Shown: positions 39,001-47,610 of the stretch, piece after piece | Position numbering within the stretch: position 1 is the first letter of the stretch | Layout of the letters: every line of letters starts with the position of its first letter | DNA from: Nomia melanderi | Lineage: Eukaryota > Arthropoda > Insecta > Hymenoptera > Halictidae | Direction: 5' to 3' | DNA: 64,000 bases | NCBI RefSeq assembly: GCF_051020985.1 | Contig: NC_135009.1 | Location: 13,958,606 to 14,022,605 of the forward strand | Position numbers and translations under genes: made by a program | The notes under the pieces: model-generated | What the model saw: only the letters and a program-made list of their open reading frames with translations | Databases searched by the model: none | Told to the model about the DNA's origin: nothing

Positions 39001-39234
39001 CAACGAAGGAACGGTACAAATTTCAAACTTCTCAGAAACAATCAACATCCGAGGAACAAAGCAAAGGTCCCATAAACTCGAGAAGCCCGCACGACCGAGA
39101 GAGACGCGGCCGGCCGAGATCCACCATTTCACGCGTCGAGATCCCGGAAGCCTCAGCCCGCCGGAGCATCCTCATCCCGTCGCCTGCTCGTCCGCGAGAC
39201 AAAAACTAGAGCACATACCTTTCGAGTAATCCAT
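14471..39234 (-). CDS. peb: Zinc-finger transcription factor, hindsight/pebbled (RREB1) family
   Basis: A nuclear DNA-binding factor; Drosophila pebbled (hindsight) and vertebrate RREB1 control epithelial morphogenesis and Ras-responsive transcription. Four coding exons on the minus strand join in frame to 1660 residues: 39234-39219, 21402-21332, 19915-15590, 15040-14471. The start MDYSK continues through VTLKSGHDHG into VELTENTHPCPACP. I count 16 fingers (one C2HC), at about 39-59, 75-95, 103-124, 216-240, 243-267, 323-346, 458-481, 488-510, 516-539, 913-938, 1202-1225, 1230-1254, 1292-1316, 1398-1421, 1474-1494 and 1502-1522. PLDLS (709-713) is a CtBP-binding motif, fitting a repressor role known for RREB1. 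A run of lysines and arginine near 1185-1194 is a likely nuclear signal, and about 1010-1035 is acidic. Length and finger number fit the family. Alternative first exons cannot be excluded. Confidence 0.95.
15041..15589 (-). other. pebbled intron 3
   Basis: A 549-bp AT-rich intron that contains a complete family-F MITE (15178-15359). Nothing else is recognisable. Confidence 0.8.
15178..15359. mobile_element. MITE, family F (copy F3)
   Basis: A 182-bp element within pebbled intron 3. Ends are TTAACAGGTTGAATGCC and (reverse complement) TTAACAGGTTGAATGTG. A palindrome TCACCGGTGA (15332-15341) lies 14 bp inside the right TTAA. Confidence 0.8.
15590..19915 (-). CDS. peb: pebbled coding exon 3 (14 zinc fingers)
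   Basis: One uninterrupted 4,326-nt exon (1,442 codons) from acceptor CTGTTACAG to donor GTGAAT, encoding VELTENTHPCP through RFPDYSNRK. The open frame starts at 19915, not at the first in-frame ATG. It holds fingers 1-14, the PLDLS motif, the lysine-rich run and long serine- and acid-rich linkers. The exon is clearly GC-rich at third codon positions, unlike the neighbouring introns. Confidence 0.97.
20072..20295. mobile_element. MITE, family E
   Basis: Ends are TTACACTAAAACTACCAGA and (reverse complement) TAACACTAAAACTACCGAG, so the flanking TTAA has decayed to TTAC-type. Related copies are at 27548-27770 and 55647-55832. Confidence 0.7.
20317..20550. mobile_element. MITE, family A (copy A1)
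   Basis: A 234-bp element from TTAACCCTTTGAACTC to GGTGTGCTAAGGGTTAA. It shares its right TTAA with the next element. It aligns with 26225-26447 and, in reverse, 47248-47446. Confidence 0.8.
20547..20731. mobile_element. MITE, family B
   Basis: A 185-bp element from TTAACCCTTTACTCG to CCGAGTGCAAGGGTTAA. Its left TTAA is the right TTAA of the family-A copy. Confidence 0.8.
21332..21402 (-). CDS. peb: pebbled coding exon 2
   Basis: A 71-nt exon between CTGTTTCAG and GTAAGT. It needs one base from upstream (phase 1) and ends in phase 0, encoding VTLKSGHDHGLNEAQADV then ASPPSS. It links exon 1 to exon 3 without disturbing the frame. Confidence 0.9.
24880..25420. repeat. Tandem repeat, three copies of about 183-207 bp
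   Basis: Copies start at 24880, 25088 and 25272, each with CATAAGCTTCCAAGTTTCC or a close variant, followed by TTCGCTCACTTCTCACA-type and TTTCCCACAACCAAT blocks. The third copy is shorter and more diverged. The array is pyrimidine-rich. Confidence 0.85.
26060..26228. mobile_element. MITE, family H, left end lost (copy H2)
   Basis: The right end is ...GTAGGGGTTAA and the interior matches 3006-3224. Near the right end, CGAGT-CGC-ACTCG forms a perfect small hairpin. It shares its TTAA with the family-A copy that follows. Confidence 0.65.
26225..26447. mobile_element. MITE, family A (copy A2)
   Basis: A 223-bp element from TTAACCCTTTGCACTTTG to GGTGTGCTAAGGGTTAA, aligned along its length with 20317-20550. 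Confidence 0.8.
26608..26831. mobile_element. MITE, family C, reverse orientation (copy C1)
   Basis: A 224-bp element. The right end, read in reverse complement, is TTAACACTTTGACTGCCA. Near-palindrome 26793-26812 (one mismatch) lies 15 bp inside the right TTAA. Same length as 30306-30529. Confidence 0.85.
27094..27360. promoter_or_regulatory. Cluster of GAGA, Pho/YY1-like and CTCF-like motifs
   Basis: CT/GA repeats (27094-27160, GAGA-factor type), AAGATGGCGG (27268-27277; reverse complement CCGCCATCTT, Pho/YY1 type) and minus-strand CCAGCAGAGGGT (27359-27348), which matches 11 of 12 positions of the CTCF core. The combination is what Polycomb response elements or boundaries carry in flies. 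Function here is inference. Confidence 0.35.
27548..27770. mobile_element. MITE, family E
   Basis: A 223-bp element from TTAACGCTAGAACTATTAG to CGGTAGTTCTAGTGTTAA, with TTAA on both sides. Confidence 0.75.
27767..27833. mobile_element. MITE, family E, truncated inverted copy
   Basis: Begins TTAACACTAAAACTATCGG at the shared TTAA and is cut short by the next element at 27834. Confidence 0.6.
27834..28050. mobile_element. MITE, family B
   Basis: Begins TTAACCCTTTGCACTCC. The right end GCGCAAAGGGATAA has a degenerate TTAA. It completes a run of three abutting elements. Confidence 0.7.
30306..30529. mobile_element. MITE, family C (copy C2)
   Basis: A 224-bp element from TTAACACTTCGACTGCCA to GGCAAAGGGTTAA. 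The perfect palindrome GTCACCCGAATTCGGGTGAC (30325-30344) lies 15 bp inside the left TTAA. Confidence 0.85.
31271..31579. mobile_element. MITE, family E, degenerate and expanded
   Basis: The left end TTAGAACTACTGGG is damaged and the right end is AAGTTCTAGTATTAA. The interior includes family-E blocks but is about 80 bp longer than other copies. Confidence 0.5.
33024..33120. mobile_element. MITE, family H, left part (copy H3)
   Basis: Begins TTAATCCCTTGCCCGACG. A related left part occurs at 22851-22920 (CAACCCCTTGCCTTGCG...). The sequence runs into the minisatellite. Confidence 0.5.
33121..33366. mobile_element. MITE, family G
   Basis: A 246-bp element: left end TTAACCCTTGGCAGTCC, right end (reverse complement) TTAACCCTTTGCGGTCC. 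A hairpin ATGTCGAG-GCAAA-CTCGACAT (33139-33159) is 14 bp inside the left TTAA. It is inserted between two units of a minisatellite. Confidence 0.8.
33363..33565. repeat. Minisatellite, period 43-46 bp
   Basis: Units start at 33363, 33408, 33451, 33497 and 33543 (TTAATGATTTATTGA..., GTGAATTTGGATTAACT-type). An earlier unit at about 33081-33120 lies on the other side of the family-G element. Confidence 0.8.
34645..34873. mobile_element. MITE, family I
   Basis: A 229-bp element with ends TTAACCAGTTAAGTGTG and (reverse complement) TTAACCAGTTAACTGTG, one mismatch in 17. It is the only copy in the window. Confidence 0.75.
35066..35205. mobile_element. MITE, family E, fragment
   Basis: Starts TTAACACTATAGATCGAAG. 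The interior resembles 20072-20295, and the right end is missing. A small family-E right end also occurs at about 36630-36658. Confidence 0.5.
39219..39234 (-). CDS. peb: pebbled coding exon 1 (MDYSK)
   Basis: Sixteen coding bases (ATG GAT TAC TCG AAA G) before a GTATGT donor at 39218. The single base G left over completes a valine codon with exon 2. The ATG is in an ACC context. The intron that follows is 17,816 bp. The exon is supported by phase, donor and the GC-rich leader around it. Confidence 0.82.
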
Positions 39235-39790
39235 GGTCGGATGTCGTCAACGCCGTAGGCAAGTCATGAAGCCTCAAGGTCGGTCCCGGCACTTCACACC
39301 CAAACAAACGCGCCACGCAGCACTGAACACGAAAGACGGGTATACCACTGTCAACAATAGTCTTGGGATCTCGCTGGACCCGGGTTACAGCAGTGGCAGC
39401 CTCATCAAGGACCCTCGGTGTGTCTAACCAAGATGATCCTCGAAGGGTTGAAATATATCTCTTGGCTCCCGAGAGCCGCTACCTCCTAACAAACGATCGA
39501 GCTGTCCGTTCAGCGATGACGAGAACTCGTCGCTGTCGCGTGTCCTCACATCACACCGCGGAGGATGCGAATATGATATCAGAGAGAACCCCGACCGATG
39601 AAGAGTGTCACACTTGGGCACCGCTCTTGGTGCTCTCGCTGGCGATGCGTCGCGTACGAAGGACGACTGTCGAGTAAAGGACTCGTGTCGCTGACGGAAG
39701 CAGGCCGCACTGCCGGGGGACCTCAAGCAGACGGTCCTACCTGGAGAGCACCGACGGAGGGGGAGAGGGAGGGGCGGGGATATATACTTG
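39235..39790 (-). promoter_or_regulatory. peb: pebbled 5' leader and promoter region
   Basis: GC-rich sequence just upstream of the first coding exon, ending at a minus-strand TATATAT (39786-39780). A start about 30 bp downstream would give a leader of roughly 520 nt. There is no clear insect initiator at that distance. Promoter assignment rests on position and composition. Confidence 0.4.
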
Positions 39791-42700
39791 GGTCACCGGT
39801 TCGAGGGCGGGACGGAGGGGGCAGGCAGGAGAGCGCGGCCACGCACGAGATCGACGCACCCACGGAGGGGGGAGAGCGCAAGGTCCATGAGAACGGGTCA
39901 CGACTATCCTACCTCACCGCGGAGAAGTGACACGGCGCTTCTGACAATTTCTCTCCGGGCGCAGCTCGGGAGCCTCATCATCCCCCCCACCTGCTCTCTT
40001 TCACCGGCCGTCCATCCCCCCACCGCGGCCACAGCCGTCCCACCACGTCGCCGGTTCCTCTGTCCGTGGCTGCCCCCACCAATCGGGCAGCTCCCCACTA
40101 AGCCAGCAGCTCTCGCGGACCCCTAGGTCTCCGGCTGTTCCTCTCTCCCTCTGTCCCGTTGGCTGGCTCGTGGGGGATAGTTCGTCTGCGTTGGATCTGC
40201 TAGCTCTTCGAGCCGTCCCCCACTATCGGCTTCCTACTCCCGCACCCCCACGGCGAGCTTCGCGAACGCGGAACCCTCTCCTACGTTCGCCGGCGGGTGT
40301 TCGTCTTTCTTGCACCCTTTGGATAGGTGGGACTCTTTGTCTTCGGAACGGCTGTCCCCACTAGCTCCCGCGGCTCTGTCCTCGTCGGATGGGTGGGTGG
40401 GCTGGTTCTTCTCTTTCTCTGTCCACCTGTTTTCTTCTCTGTCCTCTCTTCTTCGGCTCCTGTCCTCCCACCACCGACGTTGCGTCGTCCACGGCTCTCT
40501 CGGACGCTTTTTCTTCTCACTCGCTCGAATCGACCCCCACCTGTCCGCCGTCTGTGTCGGCTCTCGGTGTGCGTGGGTGTGCGCGCGTCTGCGGCTCACG
40601 GGTCCGCCACTCGCCGAACGGGCTTAATACGCTTCTCCGGATCCGATACGCTTCCCTCTTTCGATCGGCCGAGCGCATCCGCGCCGGCGAACGCTGCACC
40701 GTTCCTCCGGGCTGCAACGGCAGTTACGTAAAGGGGTGGGACAGGGTTTCTAACGTCTCCTGAGCTTCTCTTTCTGGGTTTTGGGTTCTTCTGGGGAGGA
40801 TGGGTGTTGGGCGCTTTTTCAGACGGCCAGCTGCAGCGGGAGTTACGTAAAGGGGTGGGACAGGGTTTCAAACTTCCCCCGAGGTTTTCTTTTCGGGTTC
40901 TGCGCTTTTCTGGAGGATGATTGGAATGATTACAGCTTGGTGTAGATTGTTGGGAAATGTACTTTGTCTTTTTCTAGTCTACTGAGGAATGCAATGTGAG
41001 GTTCATGTGTTTTGTACGGTTGCAATGAAATTAGTATTGTAACGAGGGTTTGATTAGGGGATGGAAATTTGTCTTGCATGTTTTACACTGCGATATATAT
41101 TTTTCTGATGCATTTTCTATGTGACTTAATGACGATAATTGTATATTCTCGTGTCTGATTTTATTCTTTGTAACCCTGGATTGACGTCGTTTCAAGAATT
41201 GAATTTCTTACGAGGGTTGGAAGATCGAAAATAAAGGTGGTATATTTTTCGCTACGAAAATGAGAAACTTATAAGAAACCGTAGTATCCTTGAAACTTTT
41301 CCGTTTTTGTTTGCTAGTGCCAGCGAAGTTTGTTATCAAAGTCGTTCAGAAGGAGTCTGGAATAATGCACAACGCGGATCGTGAAAATTGTCGTCGATAG
41401 TTCCCCGCCGATAAGGCACAAGGTCACCGTCATTGGATGGATGACCGAGCATTAAAGTTTCGTTAGATAATGTATGCTAGAACTTGCGTCAGCTAGCAAC
41501 CAGAACAACAAGGAATGAATTGCGAACGATGCTCAGCATTGTTCGTTCGCGATAGAATTCCGCGAAAACGGAATTTCAAATATTCACCCTTTAACATTTA
41601 ACATTCCCTAATAAAATACAGACGACATTCTATCAAACCTATCAATTGAACATTAAATATCAAACTTAATCATTTCATCGTACCAATAAAATCGCTCAAA
41701 ATTCCTCACATTTCTTCCTACTAATAAATAAATGAAAATCTATATCTCCATAATTCGCATAAATTATATTCTACAAGATTTCAATATCAACCCACATCAC
41801 TACTATCAAACATCATCAAACCATCAAATTACTCGTTCCACGTCACAGTCAAAGACAAAATGACTCATCACAAAGGCCTCGTTAAAATATAATTGTACCC
41901 AAACGAGGACCAAACTCTACAATGTACAATCCACCGAAGGTTCATTAAGAACTTTCTTAATTATACTTCCTTAAACCTTAGTCAATTGTATTTTCAAGCA
42001 GAACGTGCTCGGATCCGTTTAGTCGTTATCCGAGCTCGCTCTTTGTTATCTCCAAGAAACACTTCGACCATCGGGAATGGCCGGGTCCAGGTCTGAGCGG
42101 GGTGCAATATATAATATCTAAAATGTTCGTGCCGCAGGCGACAAAGGATTTAATCGAATGAAATCCGCCGCGGACGTCTCAGGTAGCCGGCGCGAGATTA
42201 ACATACGGACGCAACCCTGGCGGGGCCGTTTCTGCTCGTTTACCCGGATGACGCTTAATGTGTCTTCGAGGACAATGGCCGAGGACCCCGGAGGACAAAA
42301 CGGAGTCAACCGTCGACTCGCATTATTTTATTGGGTCTCCGAAGATTGGGCGGCTGTTTGGCCAACACTCCTCGAAGGTTATACTTTCTTTTCATACACC
42401 CTGCGCGGCCAGGTACCCAACGGGGTGCATTGTCGCGAAAGGTTAGAAGGGGGTGGTCAAGCGAAACGGACTTGTAAGTGAGTATTACATATGTATGTTT
42501 TACAAATTACCATCTAGCTTCTTCTAACTTGTCATTATAAAGAGATGTTGAGAAAATCAATTGTAGTGAATCTTTGAATGAGTACGAGATTGGTTGTATG
42601 AAGAATGAGAGAATGTGATTGAGTGTTGATAAATACAGAAAGAGAAGGAAGGATGAACATTGAGAAACCATTTCATACAAAATTAAATTAAGTATGTCAT

Positions 42701-44227
42701 TGTTAAGAAATGTTAAGTATGTTTAATAAAGAACTTTCGAACGGGAATCGTCGAGAAAATCTGTAAATCATCGAAAGTGAAACTCTCTGTAGACATTTGG
42801 AACTTACAGAGGATCGCTCAATGATTACGTACTGATTGGGGTGACAATGCTTCGAAATGATTTACCTGTACCCGTGGATTTTCGTTGGACCCAGTCGCGC
42901 ACACAATCGGGCGCATGATTATCGAAACGATGGAGCTCCTTCGATCCTTTTTCCTCTTTCCTGCTAATTAGCAGTAACTCCGTTGCTATGACAAGGTGAT
43001 CTCCGTTGGGGGTAGTCCCTAATTGCTTATAATTAGCCCTATGGAGTGGGAATGGTCCCTGTGGCAATATCATGCCTGAATTTCAGGAAATTCGCCTTCG
43101 AAATCTTTGTTCCTCGATGTCAAGAGCATCGACGGTTCTGTGTGACCTTTGTCTCCATTGAACGCTTCACTCGTTACAGGTAGAGAGAAGACAAAGCGAT
43201 TGTTGCACCATGGAATTCCATGGAATTGCAGGGGATATGTTACTCGCGACAGTTGTAAAGCTGGAAGCGATTATTATTCACGGGAATTTTATGCGTTTAT
43301 GGGGGATGAAGGTGTCCATACAAGCACCAAGTAATTACACGATGGAATCTTACGTTACTGCTTGTAGGGGATAATGATATTTGTGAAAATTGTGAGGCAA
43401 GGAATAATTATTATATTGTAGAAAATAAACACGTTATATTCATAATATAAACATATTTTTAAATGACCCAACTTTCGCTGGGTACGACAAAAAATTGTTA
43501 CGACAAAAAATTGTTGAATATCAAATTTTATAGTTTTACTACGTGAAATCAAGTGGTGACTGAGAGTCTCTCGAGTGCAAAAGTTTAAGCAACTAACGCT
43601 CTGAGAGGCTTTGCAAATGACTTTCCAATAGCATCACGTAAAGGTCACCGTGAAAGTGTCAAGGGTGAATAAGTGTAATTGTAAAACATCCCAAATTTCC
43701 GTGCCAGTGAACATGTCAACGTCGTATTTCAGATTCTCTACACAACATCAACACGATATCATAGGTCAAGGGGTTAAGATTCGTTTGATCTCTCTGGACC
43801 GTTTCCCAACTTCCCCGACGTACCCTCTTCCACCCAGGTACGCAACGGAGGAAACGGTTAAACGTCAACTGCCCTTTCCGTTTTTTTCCCGCTCGTTTTT
43901 TGTTTCTCCGGGGATCTAATTTGACTTCCGACAGGTCCAGAGATCGGAGCGACCATCGAGGGTAACTTCCTCCGGCCCCTTTCGTTTCCAGCAGGTCACG
44001 ATGGACCATCTGGACATCGCGGTCAATCCCTTTCCTCCGACTTTCATTCTTTGTTTGTTCACCTCGCCTTTTTTATCGGGCCACGAATAAAGGGGCCGCG
44101 GTAATGAAGGCTCCGCCGACAGCGAAGGAGTCGATGGTCCTTCGCGCGGAAGGAAGTGCATTCATCTCTCGACGGTAATTGTCGTGATTACGCAACGTAT
44201 CACTTTCAATGAGAACGCGTTCGGCAC
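39791..44227. other. Upstream region of pebbled, proximal part
   Basis: GC- and pyrimidine-rich from 39.8 to 40.9 kb (probable CpG-dense promoter flank, with the duplicated TTACGTAA block), then AT-rich. No exon is recognised. The end of a family-B copy (CTCTCGAGTGCAAAAGTTTAA) is at about 43567-43587, preceded by a short tandem duplication of ACGACAAAAAATTGTT (43485-43515). Confidence 0.5.
40710..40918. promoter_or_regulatory. Tandemly duplicated block with TTACGTAA
   Basis: Two units of about 90 bp, 119 bp apart (40710-40800 and 40829-40918), share a perfect 29-bp core (40722-40750 and 40841-40869) containing GTTACGTAAAG and GGGGTGGGAC. TTACGTAA is the palindrome bound by PAR-type and C/EBP bZIP factors. 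Flanks of the core have diverged. It lies about 1.5 kb upstream of the pebbled start codon. Confidence 0.7.
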
Positions 44228-44462
44228 TTAACCCCTTGCCTTATGACAACGTGTCAGACTCGTGAAGATTTTAAACAGAGTTTGACAAACGTACATATTA
44301 CTTAATTTTTGTGAATACGAATTGAATGGTACTCTTTTGTTACGAATTATTATAGATTAGAGAAAACATAGGTGTAGAATATGCCTAGGATTTTTGTCTT
44401 TTTTCAATAAATTTTTAATAACAAAGTAGATCATAGTTGAGAAAGAAAGGTGAAGGGGTTAA
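44228..44462. mobile_element. MITE, family H (copy H4)
   Basis: A 235-bp element from TTAACCCCTTGCCTTATG to GGTGAAGGGGTTAA. Its right TTAA is also the left TTAA of a family-B end. Confidence 0.75.
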
Positions 44463-44600
44463 CCCTTTGCACTCGAAAGCTTTTGCCTGGAAATATTCAA
44501 CGTTTTCCGAGATGTAGTCGAGATATAGTCAATTATATTTCTAATGAGAAGAAAATTGAGAAAGGGCTGTTGCTAATTTAGTTCTGAAATTAGCATAGTT
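44459..44600. mobile_element. MITE, family B, right end not found
   Basis: Begins TTAACCCTTTGCACTCGAAAG, like 51056. The end coordinate is approximate. Confidence 0.5.
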
Positions 44601-44789
44601 TTTTAGGAAATGTCTAAAATTTAATCGAGGAAAAGTGGTTGATCTGAGAGGATGATTTTGAAGAATTGAAAGCTGGTGAAAGAAACTTCAATGGTTTCGA
44701 AGTGTTTTTGAATTATAGAAGACTTTGTTGATGTTTCTGGTTTCAATATTTGACAGTGACACTGATTTTCCTTAGAAAATCAGACAGTG

Positions 44790-45105
44790 CTGTATATATA
44801 CTGACTCTTACTGTAAATCTCGAGCAACATTGCAGAATTTTTCAGACCATAACAATGAAACACTCAGATTTCCATAGCTGCAATTTTCTACGTCTCTTAT
44901 TGGCAAATATAAGATAGCAAGGAAAATAAAATTCCAATTTGACAGTGACAATTTATTCTCCTTGCTATCTTGTTAATTGTACATTTGCCAGGAAACATAG
45001 AGAATCGCAGCAATGGAAATTTGAGTGTACTGTTTCATTGTTATGCTCTGAAAAATTCGGCGATGAAGATGTTTGAGATTTATAACATGAGAGCAGATAT
45101 TCGTA
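44790..45105. repeat. Long inverted repeat (hairpin)
   Basis: Left arm 44790-44930 and right arm 44952-45105 pair along their length around a loop of about 21 nt (44931-44951). Matching blocks include AAGATAGCAAGGA (left), TTTCCAT, CATAACAATGAAACA and GAATTTTTCAGA, all seen in reverse complement on the right, with small indels. There is no TTAA at the ends, so it is distinct from the MITEs. It could be an hpRNA-type siRNA precursor or a foldback element. Confidence 0.8.
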
Positions 45106-45626
45106 CAACACGGAGAACGTCAGATGGAACCGTCTCGATGGAAGGAAGGAAAGATATGAAGGAGACTGATTCACGATCTTCTATCAAATACCGCAGCTTC
45201 CTACTTCCTGGATTTCAGAATCAGCGAATTTTCTTGTGGCAACGGTTTCGTTCGCGAGATTTATCGTGCTTCATAATTTACGTCGTTCGTTACGCGTAAA
45301 ACTCGTTAGATCTTGTCGTTCCTTTAATTAATATTATCTAAGTTCTCGTTTGTACAGTTTGGATATCATCTAACGGTACCTTAGCCAACTAACGTGTTAT
45401 TTTATTGCCATTCCAATCGTTTACTAGTGTTCCAGTGTTGCTGCTTCAATTTCTTCAATGTTCTTCGTATCTGCTTTCTGTGTATTATTTAGAAGTTATA
45501 GTAATTTTCAATTTGTCGGAAGAAACAGGAGAAATAATAATAATCCTAATTCCCGAAGAAATAAAAGCAACTTCTCTGTAACTTCTATTTCCCAAGTAAT
45601 TTCAAGTTACGATATGAAATTTATTA

Positions 45627-45720
45627 TTAATTTCTCGTTGCCAATGATTTGTGGCATTTTTGTTCACGTCGAAAATGTTTCTTCGAAACTGAAGATTTCT
45701 CTGATTGTGTCGAGAGGCTG
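45627..45720. repeat. Dispersed repeat, copy 1
   Basis: Shares TTAATTTCTCGTTG, CAATGATTTGTGGCATTTTT, GTTCAC and GAAACTGAAGATTTCTCTGA with 58339-58453. The second copy has an internal expansion around the AATGTTTCTTCG block. Confidence 0.75.
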
Positions 45721-46222
45721 TTTGTTCATCCGTAGCTGTAAAAATCTGGAGACAACGCGGCGTCGGCGTACAGGCGTCTCACAGTCGTCTGCGAGGTGCC
45801 ATTAGCCATTCGAGAAACTGACCCAACCGACAGATGACCTTTACCGCCATCCCCATAACAAGATTAAAGCAGCTTTTCGCTGACTTATTCAGCGATTGTC
45901 CTGCTTGTTTAGAATTCGTTGATCCTTTTTATTGCGGCGGTCCCTTTAACTGCCTCCGGTAACCGTGCCGAAGTCCCGCATGGAGGTTTGACCCTCGAGT
46001 ACACCCTAGGACCGTTCTTTTCATGGTACATCGCCCAATATACCTGTATCCTTGCGGATGAATTAAGATACGAAACGCAGATGAATTCGACTTGTTGCTA
46101 ACGTGAGACACGAATGAACTAACAGTTACATAAATGGCTCTCTATAAAATCGAATGCACCAAGAATAATCGATGATAAAGATATTTCATTCGAGTATCGT
46201 CATTCCGTTAATACGGATTGTA

Positions 46223-46330
46223 TTAACCCTTTGCACTCGGGAGGTTTGATACGGTAAAATTATATATTCAAATTCAAATAATATCATTAAAATAATAATA
46301 ATTATTATTATTATTAAATAAATAAATGTC
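46223..46330. mobile_element. MITE, family B, left end
   Basis: Begins TTAACCCTTTGCACTCGG and runs into ATT-rich simple sequence. No right end is found. Confidence 0.45.
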
Positions 46331-47192
46331 TCATGGAAACTATTATTCTGTTTGCAGAAATGAATTCAATTATAAGTATTCCATTCAAAAGAAATGATTG
46401 AACGTGACAATGGAAGTTCTAAATTTCAAAGCTTCATTGTCTATTACATTAATTATTCTATTCAAACTCTCCTTATATTGCTTCTTTTCAAATATTACCA
46501 GATGAGTACAATGTAGCTGGAAAGAAGGCATGCGGGACTTTAAAGATTCTTTCTCTGTTTCGCGACGTAAATTAGAATTTATAACTGTTTGAGCAAATTG
46601 CAGGCCAGAGTCATAAATGTATGAGATAATGGGTGGGACTTTTCACTATGGCCATTCGGATCCCCGTTTCTTACATCTGTCGACTATCCTCCAAACGACA
46701 GGATCCGCCATAAGATATTCCGAATTTTTGCTGACGGAGCATTAGAGTTCCTCGGAGAATACGAACGAAATTATCTTCCTTCTTCTCTCGCTTTCGAAGA
46801 TATTCTCAGGGATCGTACAGCGGATAATTGCCGAAGACGTTAGGAAACCTTCGAGATTAGCGGAGGAAAGCTGCAGTTTACAGCTTAAGGGGACCGATCA
46901 GAGACAGAGATATACGCTTAATGGCCCCAGACGTAAGTATCAGGGGCTTGGTTTTCTCGAAATCGTCGCGTTCCTGCGATTACGTTATTGGGAAACGTTC
47001 GAGGAACGTTTATATTACGCTTGCTACGTTCCATTCTCGAATGTTTCGTATGTAACTATAAAATCTATTCACTAACCAGTACCTTATCGATAACATTCTC
47101 TGCATGGCGATGAAATGAAAGATTGTACGCATATTGTGCGCGTGGTTTGATTTTGGACGATCGTTTTATTATCGCGAAGAAAAGACACTGTT

Positions 47193-47610
47193 TTAACACG
47201 TTCAATGCCGCACGTACATAGAGAAAACTACAGAAAACCCAAAGAATTTAACCCTTAGCAACTAATTTTTATAATATTCCTAGTGAAAATTAGAAATGCC
47301 ATAACATTTCTTAGATCCTTTATTTTCCTTCTCAGTACAAAATTTGGATGTGTGAAAAATCGAATAATTTTAGGGTAGTTTCTTTGAGATTCATTAAAAT
47401 ATTATAACTGGTGCAATATTGGAGCCTACTGAGTTCAAAGGGTTAATATTAAATTATTCGATTGAATTCCATTATTATTGCTGCACATCGAGCTGAATGT
47501 TCACCGCATTATTTGTAATATAGAACTGTTTCTATAATCACCGTTTAATCAAATGAACTATACTAATTCAATTTGGTTGGTCACGGTCTCCAAAGCATTC
47601 AACGCGTCAA
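47193..47610. mobile_element. MITE, family F, split by a family-A insertion (copy F4)
   Basis: The left part starts TTAACACGTTCAATGCCGC and the right part ends GCATTCAACGCGTCAA. The two halves are separated by the complete element at 47248-47446. Together they make a family-F element of normal length. Confidence 0.75.
47248..47446. mobile_element. MITE, family A, inside a family-F element (copy A3)
   Basis: A 199-bp element from TTAACCCTTAGCAAC to GAGTTCAAAGGGTTAA, in reverse orientation to 20317-20550. Confidence 0.8.

Larger units (their letters stand above)
21403..39218 (-). other. pebbled intron 1 (17.8 kb)
   Basis: Long first intron with no convincing exon on either strand. It holds a cluster of MITEs (26.06-28.05, 30.3, 31.3, 33.1, 34.6 and 35.1 kb), a triplicated 183-207-bp repeat (24880-25420), a 45-bp minisatellite (33081-33565) and two CpG- or pyrimidine-rich islands (about 25440-25960 and 26990-27450) that may be enhancers or alternative promoters. 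The palindrome ACCTGCCGGCAGGT is at 23657-23670. Confidence 0.6.
45106..47192. other. Intergenic DNA
   Basis: No gene recognised. It contains a dispersed repeat at 45627-45720 that recurs at 58339-58453, a family-B left end at 46223 followed by ATT-rich microsatellite (46290-46325), and otherwise AT-rich sequence. Confidence 0.5.
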
